Positions 1 through 7,767 are shown, counted from the first letter of the stretch. The stretch is 64,000 nucleotides of DNA from Bradyrhizobium sediminis (GCF_018736105.1 NZ_CP076135.1:2044001-2108000), one strand, 5' to 3'. A program made the numbers and translations. The notes: generated by a model from the sequence alone, not told the origin.

Positions 1-186
1 CTGACGCGCGCGATCTTCTTCAGCGCGCTGACGACCGCCACGGCGTTCGGAAGCCTGTGGCTATCGAGTCATCCGGGAACCGCGAGCATGGGCAAGCTGC
101 TGGCGCTCTCTCTCGTCACCACGCTCGCCGCGGTGCTGCTGTTCCAGCCGGCGCTAATGGGCAAACCGCGCGATATCGGGGAGTAG
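1..186 (+). CDS. hpnN: HpnN-type hopanoid RND/MMPL transporter, C-terminal end (partial)
   Basis: Only the last 61 codons are in the window; the gene enters from the left. The peptide has a hydrophobic segment ([13 protein letters not shown]) and a second one near the end ([16 protein letters not shown]), then a short polar tail ending MGKPRDIGE. This matches the final transmembrane helices of MMPL-family RND transporters, and I recognise it as the end of HpnN, which moves hopanoids to the outer membrane. The nearby hpnO gene supports the assignment. The last 33 bases overlap the 3' end of the convergent DUF2147 gene. Confidence 0.75.
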   Translation: MTRAIFFSALTTATAFGSLWLSSHPGTASMGKLLALSLVTTLAAVLLFQPALMGKPRDIGE

Positions 187-762
187 GCAGATATCGCCGA
201 TGTCGCCGGGCTGCCCGGCCACTTGCTTCTGATTCGCTTTTGCAGAGCCGGTGGTCTTCGGCGCAGCCGGTGCGGCTGCCGCGGCCTTGGGCAGGGTCCC
301 CGTGGCCTTCGGTGCGCCCTTGGCCATGCTGTTGGCGGGGCTCGAGGGAATCGGGCCCGCGACGCGGGTCCAGGTCTCGCCGCCGCAGAGAAAGCCGAGC
401 ACGCAGCCTTGAATCTCGAGCTGATCGGCGCCGACCGGCTTGATCGTTGAACTGTAGAACTGGCCGTCCTTGGCGTTATAGACTTGGCCTTCCCACGCAT
501 CGACGGCGGGTTTCTTCTTCATGTCGATCAGGATCGGCATGGCCAGGGTCGGCCTGTTCTGTTTTGAGACATCGGGATTGTTCTTGTCGCGGCCTCCAGG
601 CGTCTTCTCCCATGCAACCACGCCCCACATGCTGCCATTGCATTCGGCAACCCGGATGTTGGCGACCCCGTCCGACACCCGCCAGTCGCCGGTCGGATCT
701 GCAGCCAGCGCCGGAACGAGTCCGGTGGCCAAAAACAGACCGCAATAGGCGACGGTGCGCAT
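154..762 (-). CDS. DUF2147 family secreted protein
   Basis: The start is placed at the ATG that opens a clear signal peptide ([20 protein letters not shown], cleaved before ADPTGDW); longer in-frame starts give an implausible N-terminus. The mature part has the DUF2147 layout: TGDWRVSDG near the start, two Cys pairs, and the [11 protein letters not shown] and [13 protein letters not shown] motifs. An Ala/Pro/Lys-rich tail follows. DUF2147 proteins are periplasmic and of unknown function. The gene sits on the opposite strand between hpnN and hpnO and overlaps the end of hpnN by 33 bp, so it interrupts the hopanoid genes physically but is probably transcribed separately. Confidence 0.85.
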   Translation of the reverse strand: MRTVAYCGLFLATGLVPALAADPTGDWRVSDGVANIRVAECNGSMWGVVAWEKTPGGRDKNNPDVSKQNRPTLAMPILIDMKKKPAVDAWEGQVYNAKDGQFYSSTIKPVGADQLEIQGCVLGFLCGGETWTRVAGPIPSSPANSMAKGAPKATGTLPKAAAAAPAAPKTTGSAKANQKQVAGQPGDIGDICLLPDIARFAH

Positions 763-882
763 GATATTTCGGGGGCAGTGCAACATGTTCAAACCTGTGC
801 TTAGTGGATCGGAGCGGGGGTCAAAACGCCGCATTTTGCGTTTTCAGTTGACGAAATGCCCATCAACCGAAGTAAGTAACGA

Positions 883-2274
883 ATGCTATATTCAAATCTA
901 GACGTTTCCGAGATGTTTGTGGACCGGCAGGCGCAGCGCAGTTCCATGCATGCGCGCCACCTCAATGAGCAGCTGGTACGGGTTCTCAAGACCATCGGCT
1001 ACGACGTCGGCTTTCAGAAGGGACAGGGCCAGTACCTGTACGATCGCGACGGCGCGCGCTACCTCGATCTACTGAGCGGATTTGGCGTTTTTGCGATTGG
1101 CCGCAATCATCCGGCGCTGCGCAAGGCGTTGAAGAGCGTCCTCGATGCCGATCTGCCCAATCTCGTGCAACTCGACGTCTCGACGCTGGCGGGCGTGCTG
1201 GCCGAACGCCTGCTCAAATACGCCCCCTGGCTGGACAAGGTGTTCTTCGCCAATTCCGGGGCTGAAACCGTCGAGGCCGCGATCAAGTTCGCGCGCGGCG
1301 CCACCGGCCGGCCGGGCATCGTCTATTGTGAGCATGCGTTTCACGGATTGTCTTACGGCGCACTGTCGCTGACTGACGATCCGAACTTCCGCGCCGGATT
1401 CGAACCGCTGCTGCCGGGATGCACCGCCATCCCCTTCAACGATCTCGCTGCGCTCGAGCGGGCGCTGTCGTCGCGCGAGGTTGCCGCCTTCATCGTCGAG
1501 CCGATCCAGGGCAAGGGCGTCAACATGCCCACCGATGAATTCCTGCCCGGCGCCGCAGCGCTTTGCCGCAAATACGGCACCCTGTTCATCGCCGACGAAA
1601 TCCAGACCGGAATCGGCCGCACCGGACGCTTCCTCGCGATCGAGCACTGGAATGTCGAACCCGACATGGTGCTCCTGGCGAAGGCATTGTCGGGCGGTCA
1701 CGTTCCGGTCGGCGCGCTTTTGACCCGCAAGAGCATCTTCGACAAGATCTTCAACCAGATGGACCGTGCGGTGGTGCACGGATCGACCTTTGCCAAGAAC
1801 GATCTGGCAATGGCCGCCGGAATCGCGACGCTTGAAGTGATGGAGGCCGAGAAGCTGGTCGAGCAGGCGGCCAAGCGCGGCGCCGAACTGCGGCTGGCGC
1901 TGACCCGGATGGTGCCGGGCTACGAATTGATGAAGGAAGTCCGCGGCAAGGGACTGATGATCGGCGTCGAGTTCGGCCCGCCGAAATCGCTGAAGCTGAA
2001 GGCGTCGTGGAATTTGCTGGAGAGCGCCAACAAGGGCCTGTTCTGCCAGCTCATCACCGTGCCGCTGTTCAAGGATCACAAGATCCTGACGCAGGTCTCC
2101 GGCCACGGCAGCCACACCATCAAGCTGTTGCCGCCGCTGACCATCACGCAGGAAGACTGCACCTGGATCGAGACCTCATTCGATTCCGTCATCGCCGCCA
2201 GCCACAAGGTCCCCGGCGCGATCTGGTCGCTCGGCAAGACGCTGGTGGATAACGCGGTGCGGAAATCGGCGTAG
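883..2274 (+). CDS. hpnO: HpnO, hopanoid class III aminotransferase
   Basis: This is a 463-residue PLP-dependent class III aminotransferase. Visible landmarks are the cofactor region NSGAETVEAAIKFAR, the Asp motif FIADEIQTGIGRTGRF, and the Schiff-base lysine at about residue 267 in LLAKALSGGHVPVGA, followed by HGSTFAKN. HpnO makes aminobacteriohopanetriol from a ribosylhopane-derived aldehyde. The position beside hpnN and the C-terminal extension past the usual acetylornithine aminotransferase core (VSGHGSHTIKLLPPLTIT onwards) favour HpnO over a generic ornithine-type enzyme. The start at MLYSNLDVSEMF is the only one that keeps the whole N-terminal arm; a start at MFVDRQAQ is also possible. 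Confidence 0.85.
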   Translation: MLYSNLDVSEMFVDRQAQRSSMHARHLNEQLVRVLKTIGYDVGFQKGQGQYLYDRDGARYLDLLSGFGVFAIGRNHPALRKALKSVLDADLPNLVQLDVSTLAGVLAERLLKYAPWLDKVFFANSGAETVEAAIKFARGATGRPGIVYCEHAFHGLSYGALSLTDDPNFRAGFEPLLPGCTAIPFNDLAALERALSSREVAAFIVEPIQGKGVNMPTDEFLPGAAALCRKYGTLFIADEIQTGIGRTGRFLAIEHWNVEPDMVLLAKALSGGHVPVGALLTRKSIFDKIFNQMDRAVVHGSTFAKNDLAMAAGIATLEVMEAEKLVEQAAKRGAELRLALTRMVPGYELMKEVRGKGLMIGVEFGPPKSLKLKASWNLLESANKGLFCQLITVPLFKDHKILTQVSGHGSHTIKLLPPLTITQEDCTWIETSFDSVIAASHKVPGAIWSLGKTLVDNAVRKSA

Positions 2275-2344
2275 CCAACGGGTCGCGCGAATGCGCGCCC
2301 GGTGACCGGCGCCGCGCGTCGCGCCAATCTCGAGGGAGATTCCG

Positions 2345-2614
2345 ATGCGCATTCTGGCTTTGGCGATTTTGACAATCGCAACGTTTTTGACGGCAACGCC
2401 GACGCTGGCCCAGACTTATAGCCCGGACTATCCGGTCTGCCTGCAAGTCTACCAGGGCTGGAGGGACTATTACTTCGAATGCGCCTATACCTCGCTGGCA
2501 CAGTGCAATATGTCGGCATCGGGCCGCGCCGCACAGTGCATCATCAATCCATATTACGCGGGCGCAAAAGCATCGCCGGGACGACGCGACCGGCGGCATC
2601 GCCGCGTCGATTGA
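2345..2614 (+). CDS. DUF3551 small secreted protein
   Basis: An 89-residue protein with an N-terminal signal peptide (MRILALAILTIATFLTATPT, cleaved after TLAQ). The core is the DUF3551 pattern YPVCLQVYQGW, then CAYTSLAQC, SASGRAAQCIINPYY, and a basic tail (RRDRRHRRVD). Four Cys in the mature part could form two disulfides. These small proteins are common and multicopy in Bradyrhizobium and have no known function. A good Shine-Dalgarno sequence (GAGGGAG) lies just before the ATG. The stop codon is about 30 bp from the homology break of the decayed paralogue on the other strand. Confidence 0.85.
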   Translation: MRILALAILTIATFLTATPTLAQTYSPDYPVCLQVYQGWRDYYFECAYTSLAQCNMSASGRAAQCIINPYYAGAKASPGRRDRRHRRVD

Positions 2615-3002
2615 GCTGATCCAGCGCATGGAGACACCGCTGCTCGGGGTCGGAAACCGCGCGCGCATAGAACTGAAGGCTCAGCTGTTGCGGCGCACTT
2701 GCGCGTTCCCTGAAGCACTCGGGTCCTGCGAGGACCGGATAGGTAGGTCCAAGCGCGCGCAAGCGCGCTTCGATGGTGCGCGCGACGTTTTCATTGATAG
2801 TCGGGCGTACAAAGCTTTGAAACACCTCCGGCTCCGCCGAAATTTCAACGGTACTGCAGAGACTCCGAAACGAGCTGTACTCGAAAGCAAGGCTTGCTGC
2901 CCATGATGTTGACGCGCCCGCGCCGGCAATGAGGATCATCGCGATCATCGCGTTCGTGAACCGCCTGGCATAGCGCGCCATTGCTTCGTTCATTCGTCTC
3001 AT
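2544..3002 (-). pseudogene. Decayed copy A of the tandem secreted-protein family
   Basis: Residues 1-120 of this frame are close to copies B (3052-3654) and C (3890-4483): the same MRRMNE start, hydrophobic segment, FRSLCSTVEISAEPEVFQ, NENVARTIEARLR, YPVLAGPECFRERASAP and FYARAVSDPE. Homology stops at base 2643. The remaining 32 residues read through unrelated DNA and overlap the DUF3551 gene on the other strand. The C-terminal third of the family, including two of its four Cys, is missing. Upstream, only 49 bp separate its start from the end of copy B, and the roughly 185-bp promoter-like segment between B and C is absent. I infer a gene remnant with losses at both ends. Confidence 0.7.
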
Positions 3003-3051
3003 CGAACCGAACTGTAGCCCGTAAGGAGCTGCGTCATGTTCTGTGCCCCCG

Positions 3052-3654
3052 TCACCGCCGCTCTCCTTTTAGAAGTTCTTGGGCAAGTTCAATGATCTTG
3101 AGCATCGTCACATCGAAGTAGCCGACGACGCGATCTGTCAGGCAGCGCGAAGGGTCCGCTTCGGCAGAACAGAAGCTCACGTCAGTTGGGAATTCATGTT
3201 GTGCTTTTGGAATGTCGGTATGGTAGGGACCTGGCGACTTTGGATCGTTGTAGAAGCTGTGCATGATCAGTGAGACGATCAGTCGGCGCGGATGTTCAGG
3301 GTCGGAAACCACGCGAGCATGGAACAGGAGGCCCAACTGTTGCGGCGCTGTCGCGCGCTCTCTCAAGCAGGCCGGTCCGGCAACGACCGGGTAAGTAAGA
3401 CCCAACATGCGAAGTCGCTCCTGAATTGCACGGGCGACGTTTTCATTGATGGTTGCCCTGGCAAATTCCTGTTCCACCTGCGGATCCGCCGCAATCTCCA
3501 CCGAAGTGCAGACGCTCCGAAATGCCCCGTACTCAAACGGAAGGGTTGTTGCCTGTGATGTTGAGGCGTCCGCGCTGGCAATGAGGATGATGGCGATCAG
3601 CTCGTTCTTGCGCCGTCTGGCATATTGCGCCAATGCCTGGTTCACTCGTCTCAT
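3052..3654 (-). CDS. Unrecognised secreted protein, copy B of a tandem family
   Basis: A 200-residue protein I do not recognise. It has a basic start, a hydrophobic segment (LIAIILIASADAS) and a likely signal cleavage site near STSQATT. The mature part contains about four Cys, in FRSVCTSVEI, GPACLRE, DVSFCSAE and PSRCL, which would suit two disulfides in the periplasm. Copy C is a full-length homologue with the same Cys spacing. The upstream region matches that of copy C except for a 12-copy ACC repeat lying between a TTGACT hexamer (read on the minus strand) and the start. Base composition is visibly lower in G+C than the flanks, which suggests transfer. Confidence 0.7.
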   Translation of the reverse strand: MRRVNQALAQYARRRKNELIAIILIASADASTSQATTLPFEYGAFRSVCTSVEIAADPQVEQEFARATINENVARAIQERLRMLGLTYPVVAGPACLRERATAPQQLGLLFHARVVSDPEHPRRLIVSLIMHSFYNDPKSPGPYHTDIPKAQHEFPTDVSFCSAEADPSRCLTDRVVGYFDVTMLKIIELAQELLKGERR

Positions 3655-3677
3655 CGGACCCTACATTCCATTTTGGA

Positions 3678-3713
3678 ACCACCACCACCACCACCACCAC
3701 CACCACCACCACC
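3678..3713. repeat. (ACC)12 trinucleotide microsatellite upstream of copy B
   Basis: Twelve perfect ACC units in a row, GGT units when read in the direction of copy B. The tract starts 17 bases downstream of a TTGACT hexamer (3735-3730 on the minus strand) and ends 24 bases before the ATG. It therefore covers where the -10 element and transcription start would lie if that hexamer is a -35. The matching upstream region of copy C has only ACCACC followed by other bases, so the tract looks like a local expansion. Slippage could change promoter spacing or leader length. Confidence 0.9.
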
Positions 3714-3889
3714 GCGGCCGTCAAGCTTGAGTCAACGAACAGAGCAACCTTAGATTGATTTCATATTTTCCGATGTCGATAGTCCCCTTGTGTCGCACGT
3801 CTGATTTCACGTTGGATGAAAGTTAAAGATTCTGGTGGTTGGCCATTTGTAGCCGGTAAGGAGCTCGGTGATAGTCTGGGCTGCCGTCA

Positions 3890-4483
3890 TCATCGTCTCC
3901 CTTTTTGGAGTTCTTGAGCGCGTTCAATGATTTTCAGCATGGTCGCGTCGAAGTAGTTGATCACGCGATCAGTCAGGCAGCTTGAAGGATCGGTTTCGGC
4001 AGGGCAGAAACTCACTTCCGTTGGGAACTCGTGGTGTGCCCTTGGGATATCGCGATGGTAAGGGCCTTCCGCCGTCGTATCCTTGTAGTAGCTGTGCATG
4101 ATCAAGGAGATGAGCAGCCGGCGGGGGTGTTCGGGGTCGGAAACCGCACGCGCATAGAACTGGAGGCTCAACTGCCGCGGCGCGCTTGCGCGTTCCCTCA
4201 GACAATCCGGTCCTGCGAGGACCGGATAGGTAAGCCCCAGCGTGCGCAAGCGCGCTTCGATCGTGCGCGCGACAATTTCATTGACGGTTGCATGTGCAAA
4301 GCGTTGAAACACCTCCGGCTCCGCCGAAATCTCAACCGAGCTGCAGACACTCCGAAACGGGCCAGTTTGGTAGATTGCTGCCCATGACGTTGACGCACAC
4401 TCGCTGACAAGGAGAAGCATCGCGAAGAGCACGGTCTTGAAGCGTCTGGCATAACGTGCCGTGACTTCGTTCATTCGTCTCAT
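3890..4483 (-). CDS. Unrecognised secreted protein, copy C of a tandem family
   Basis: A 197-residue full-length paralogue of copy B. Hydrophobic residues about 18-27 followed by STSWAA look like a signal peptide. Cys residues sit at about 47, 94, 160 and 169. Conserved blocks include SVEISAEPEVFQRF, VARTIEARLRTLGLTYPV, ARAVSDPEHPRRL, MHSYYKD and DIPRAHHEFPTEVSFC. The C-terminus is a charged helix. The region before it matches the one before copy B, including a TTGACT-like hexamer, so the duplicated unit was gene plus promoter. A start at the second ATG (MNEVTARY) is equally possible. Function unknown. Confidence 0.7.
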   Translation of the reverse strand: MRRMNEVTARYARRFKTVLFAMLLLVSECASTSWAAIYQTGPFRSVCSSVEISAEPEVFQRFAHATVNEIVARTIEARLRTLGLTYPVLAGPDCLRERASAPRQLSLQFYARAVSDPEHPRRLLISLIMHSYYKDTTAEGPYHRDIPRAHHEFPTEVSFCPAETDPSSCLTDRVINYFDATMLKIIERAQELQKGRR

Positions 4484-4868
4484 CGGACCGTACAGTTCAT
4501 TTGGAGACCACCATCAACTTGGTCGCGCAGGTCAGATCTGAGTCAACAAACGTAACAACCTTAGATTGCTCGTGCGCTTCCCGATGTCAATAGTCACTCT
4601 TTCGTCGCACGGATGATTGCAGGTTGGATCAAAGTTAAAGGTTCGTTATCGCTCGACGATCTTGATCATGGAGCGTTGCTGCCGATGGCTGAGCAATATT
4701 GAGATAGCACGATAGCGCGTATGAACGCATCTGCTCCGCGTCGTCGCGGCGAACGCCGGGACGCATAGTCACCGACGTTCATTGTGCGGGAAGATGTTTG
4801 ACACTGGCGTCTTGCCGATTGGCCGTGGCGTGCGGATCCCGGCGTTCGCCGCGACGACGGCCTTGAAA
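4484..4868. other. Intergenic region upstream of copy C
   Basis: No convincing gene. The first 150 bases are the duplicated promoter-like region shared with copy B. The end of the region holds the inverted-repeat element listed separately at 4739-4859, which stops just before the end of the anti-sigma gene. Confidence 0.7.
4739..4859. repeat. Inverted-repeat element with perfect 22-bp arms
   Basis: The left arm, beginning CGTCGTCGCGGCGAACG at 4739-4760, is the exact reverse complement of the right arm at 4838-4859. They enclose 77 bases. The arms carry the GCCGGGA core that I associate with dispersed palindromic repeats in Bradyrhizobium intergenic DNA. It lies between two genes transcribed leftwards and could form a large cruciform or a transcript hairpin. 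No transposase is encoded. Confidence 0.8.
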
Positions 4869-5630
4869 TTACCCCGCGCTCCCGCTGCGCAGTGCGCTCT
4901 CGAACTTCTCGCCGAACTCGCCGAGTTCATCGGAAGCGATGTCGCTGACCGCCCAGAAGTGCAGGCCGCGTTCGCTCCAGCGCCGGATGTTGAAGCCCTG
5001 CAGCGTTTCGATTTTGGCGGCGCGGCGTTCGGTGCTGGCGGTTTGCGCCACGAACAGGTTGATGACATGCGAGCGGCGGCGGTAGACGATGGCGCCGATC
5101 GGGCGGGTGTCGACGTAATCGAGCCGGCCGCCGACCAGGGTAAAACCCAGCGCGGTGAGGTCGACCACCGGCGGCGCCACGTCGAGCTTGCCGTTGAACC
5201 ACGGTTTGACCGTGTGCTGGTCGGTCGACAATACGTCGGTGAGATGTCCCGCCTGCAACGAGCGCAGATGCGCCGACACCACCTCGGACTGGATGCGCGC
5301 CTCGTCGTCGCTGCGCAGCACGATAGCGACGAGGCCGGTAGCGGCGATCGCCGAGACCGCGGATCCAAGCGCAAAGCCCTTGAGCACCGCGCGCCGGCTC
5401 GGCGCCTTGGTTTGCGGCAACGAGGCTTCGATGCGCCGGCGCAGTTCCTGCGGCGCCTTGAAGCCTACATCGGCGGCAGCGACTGCCTGGCTGATGTCGC
5501 GGTAGTCCCGCAGCAGCGCCGCGCAGCGTGGGCAGGTCGCGATATGGTTCTCGACCTCGCGCGCGTGGCCGGCGTCGAGTTCGCCGTCGATCAGCGCGTG
5601 CAGCAGGATTTCAGCCTCGTCGCAGGTCAT
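4869..5630 (-). CDS. Zinc-binding transmembrane anti-sigma factor
   Basis: The start MTCDEAEILLHALIDGEL overlaps the stop of the upstream sigma gene as ATGA, so the two are translationally coupled. The N-terminus is a zf-HC2/ZAS anti-sigma domain with the H-x3-C-x2-C motif in NHIATCPRC. One transmembrane segment (about residues 80-100, GSAVSAIAATGLVAIVL) follows, then a periplasmic domain of about 150 residues. It should hold the ECF sigma factor at 5627-6253 inactive in the cytoplasm. It is the last gene of an operon with the phosphoesterase and cupredoxin genes, so the signal probably comes from the envelope. The signal itself is unknown. Confidence 0.88.
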   Translation of the reverse strand: MTCDEAEILLHALIDGELDAGHAREVENHIATCPRCAALLRDYRDISQAVAAADVGFKAPQELRRRIEASLPQTKAPSRRAVLKGFALGSAVSAIAATGLVAIVLRSDDEARIQSEVVSAHLRSLQAGHLTDVLSTDQHTVKPWFNGKLDVAPPVVDLTALGFTLVGGRLDYVDTRPIGAIVYRRRSHVINLFVAQTASTERRAAKIETLQGFNIRRWSERGLHFWAVSDIASDELGEFGEKFESALRSGSAG

Positions 5631-6253
5631 TTCAATGACTCCTGTTCCGCCAGCCATGCCGATCGCAGCAAGGCGCGGGCGCGCGCGAGACGGGACATCA
5701 CGGTGCCGACGGGCACTTCGGCGACATCGGCGATCTCGCGGTAAGACAAGCTCTGGATTTCCCGTAAGACAAAGGTCTCCCGGAACGGTTCGGCGAGGGC
5801 TGCGACCAGCCGCCGGATGGTGTCGGAATCCCAGCGGCGCACCATCTGCGTTTCGGGCGTTTCCTGCGCTTCGTGCCAGAGCAGCGTCTGCGCGGTTTCA
5901 TCCGGCAGGTCGTCGATGGTGGTGGCCGGCGAATTCGCGCGCCTGGCAAATTCGGCGCGGCAGACATTGCGCAGGATCGCAAACAGCCAGGGTTTCATGG
6001 CCGGCCCGCGATAACTGTCGAAATGTTTCAGGGCGCGCAAAAAACATTCCTGCACCGCATCCTCGGCCTCGGTGGCGTCGCGGAGCAAATAGCGCGCCAG
6101 CGTATAGACGTCGTCGAGATACGGCAGCGCCGCATCGCGAAAGCGCCGTGCCTTCTCGGGATCGTTATCCGGAGCGTCGACCGGCATCGCCTGTTGCCCG
6201 GCTCTTGCAGAAGCTGCTGACGCCCGGCCGGTTGCCATCCACCGGCCGGGCAT
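5627..6253 (-). CDS. ECF RNA polymerase sigma factor
   Basis: Sigma region 2 is visible in YTLARYLLRDATEAEDAVQE with the following PWLFAILRN, and region 4 in VLREIQSLSYREIADVAEV followed by GTVMSRLARARALL. This is a standard ECF sigma factor of the kind paired with zinc anti-sigma factors. The start is uncertain. A TTG at 6286 overlaps the cupredoxin stop, ATG codons lie at 6253 and 6238, and a fourth candidate at 6187 (MPVDAPDNDP) opens the conserved part. I used 6253 because an AAGG lies about 11 bases before it. Its own operon (phosphoesterase, cupredoxin, anti-sigma) is the likeliest target. Confidence 0.87.
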   Translation of the reverse strand: MPGRWMATGRASAASARAGQQAMPVDAPDNDPEKARRFRDAALPYLDDVYTLARYLLRDATEAEDAVQECFLRALKHFDSYRGPAMKPWLFAILRNVCRAEFARRANSPATTIDDLPDETAQTLLWHEAQETPETQMVRRWDSDTIRRLVAALAEPFRETFVLREIQSLSYREIADVAEVPVGTVMSRLARARALLRSAWLAEQESLK

Positions 6254-6278
6254 CGCAGTGATGCCTTGGTTTCGCTCG

Positions 6279-6611
6279 CTACTCAACCCTGATCATCCCG
6301 GTCATGTGCGGATGCAGCGAGCAAAAATACTTGTAATCGCCCGCTGACGTGAACGTGAACGAGAAGCTGTCGTCGGTATCCAGCGTTTTCGACCTGAACT
6401 TGCCCGCGGAGACCACCGTGTGCGGAATGTCATCGCGATTCTTCCAGGTCACCGTCGTGCCGACCTTCACGTTGAGCTGTTGCGGCTCGAAGGTGAAATT
6501 GTCGATCATGACCGCCGTCTCCTCGGCGTGAGCGCCGCCGAGGTACAGGGAAAGAATGGTCGCGGCGATGGCGGATCGCATGCCAAGGCCGCGGAGAGTT
6601 ACGGATACCAT
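6279..6611 (-). CDS. Secreted cupredoxin (amicyanin/plastocyanin-like)
   Basis: A 110-residue blue-copper-type protein. It has a signal peptide (SAIAATILSLYLGGAHA), then FEPQQLNVKVGTTVTWKN, DIPHTVV and YFCSLHPHMTG. The type 1 copper ligands are all present: His64, Cys97, His100 and Met103, with the amicyanin C-x2-H-x2-M spacing. It should act in the periplasm as a small electron carrier or copper binder. It lies between the Tat phosphoesterase and the ECF sigma gene, 10-25 bp from each, so it belongs to the same operon. A GTG one codon upstream is an alternative start. Confidence 0.88.
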   Translation of the reverse strand: MVSVTLRGLGMRSAIAATILSLYLGGAHAEETAVMIDNFTFEPQQLNVKVGTTVTWKNRDDIPHTVVSAGKFRSKTLDTDDSFSFTFTSAGDYKYFCSLHPHMTGMIRVE

Positions 6612-6624
6612 CACGAAATTCCCT

Positions 6625-7569
6625 TCAGCCCTGCAGCGGCGTGTCGATGATCGCGAGCCGCTGCTCGCCGGGCTTGAAGTTGATGCTGGCGACGCCGAGC
6701 AGGGTGCGCAGCTTGTCGTCGGGGACCTTCATCGGCCCGGGCGAGGGCGCGGTGCCGGGCGCCGGCTGCGGGAATGCGGTCGAGCGCGCGGTGTGGAAGG
6801 TGACGTTGCCCTCGACCTTCTGCATCACCTGGTGGATGTGGCCGTTCAACACGGTGACCGAGCCAAAACCCTTGAGGTAGTCGAGCGCACGCGCGCCGTC
6901 CTCGGTGCCCCAGCCCCAGGTCGGATACACCGTCCACAGCGGGATGTGGGCGAACACCACGATCGGCGTCGATTTCGAACGGCTCTTGAGATCGTCCTCC
7001 AGCCATTCCAGCTGCTCGGAGCCGAGATTGCCGAGGCCGCCGGCCTTGAGGTCGACCACGTTGACGAGGCCGATGAAGTGGACTCCGTTGGAGTCGAACG
7101 AATACCAGCCGGCGCCCTTGGTGCCTTTGCCGTAGCGTTCCTTGTAGAGCTTGACCTCTTCATCGATGAAATCGTGTTCGCCGGGCACGTAGTGCACGTC
7201 GAGCTTGGCCTGCGAAATGATGCGTTCGGCGTTATCGAACTCAGCCGCCTTCGACAGATGGGTGATGTCGCCGGTGTGAATCATGAACGACGGTTTTTTC
7301 GGCATCGCCTTGATCTGGTTGATGGCTTGCTCGAGCGTGCCGATCGCGTTCGGATTGGCCGGTTTGTCGAAGCCGATATGGCTGTCGCTGATCTGCAGGA
7401 AGGTCAGGCCGGCCGGCTCGGCGGCCTGCGCGGAGCCGACCAGGCCGAGCGAGCGGGGCACGCCGCCGGAAATGGTCCAGAGCACGCCGGTGCCGGCCCA
7501 GGTCATGCATTCCAGCACGCGGCGGCGGCTGACGCCGTGGCCGTGGTCATCGTGGTCGTGGTCGCTCAT
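6625..7569 (-). CDS. Tat-exported calcineurin-type metallophosphoesterase
   Basis: The N-terminus has a His/Asp-rich stretch (MSDHDHDDHGHG) and a twin-arginine signal (SRRRVLECMTWAGTGVLW) ending near SAQAAEP. The metallophosphoesterase motifs are complete: FLQISDSHIG, IHTGDITH, VPGEHD, FAHIPLW and LNGHIHQV. It should be a periplasmic dinuclear-metal phosphoesterase; the substrate cannot be told. The His-rich leader lies before the Tat motif and may bind metal. It is the first gene of the four-gene operon with cupredoxin, ECF sigma and anti-sigma genes. A strong Shine-Dalgarno (GGAGG) precedes the ATG. Confidence 0.88.
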   Translation of the reverse strand: MSDHDHDDHGHGVSRRRVLECMTWAGTGVLWTISGGVPRSLGLVGSAQAAEPAGLTFLQISDSHIGFDKPANPNAIGTLEQAINQIKAMPKKPSFMIHTGDITHLSKAAEFDNAERIISQAKLDVHYVPGEHDFIDEEVKLYKERYGKGTKGAGWYSFDSNGVHFIGLVNVVDLKAGGLGNLGSEQLEWLEDDLKSRSKSTPIVVFAHIPLWTVYPTWGWGTEDGARALDYLKGFGSVTVLNGHIHQVMQKVEGNVTFHTARSTAFPQPAPGTAPSPGPMKVPDDKLRTLLGVASINFKPGEQRLAIIDTPLQG

Positions 7570-7698
7570 GATAAACCTCCATGGTCCCTTGATTGGGTTT
7601 CCGAGGGGCTTGATCGGGCGGGGGCGGGGTTTATTCCCGGAATTGACGGGCCAGCAGATAGCGGCGATGACGATTTCGTGAGCGAAAAAATCGTAGCT

Positions 7699-7767
7699 CG
7701 GATGGAGCGAAGCGCCATCCGGGAATAATCGCGAGACCGGCCCCGGATTTCGCTGGGTTTATCCGGG
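7699..7767. repeat. Two REP-like stem-loops after the GMC gene
   Basis: CGGATGG (7699-7705) pairs with CCATCCG (7715-7721), and CCCGGAT (7742-7748) pairs with ATCCGGG (7761-7767). The second hairpin lies immediately after the stop of the GMC gene, read leftwards, and may stabilise or end its transcript. The sequence CGGATGGAGCGAAGCG is a form I recognise from dispersed REP elements in Bradyrhizobium and Rhodopseudomonas. Confidence 0.65.

Noticed and set aside
3678..3713. Poly-His codons with nearby NotI/HindIII-like bases, as if from an expression-vector tag
   Set aside because: The bases on both sides align with the upstream region of copy C, GCGGCCGT is not a NotI site, and no vector sequence follows. 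It is a natural microsatellite.
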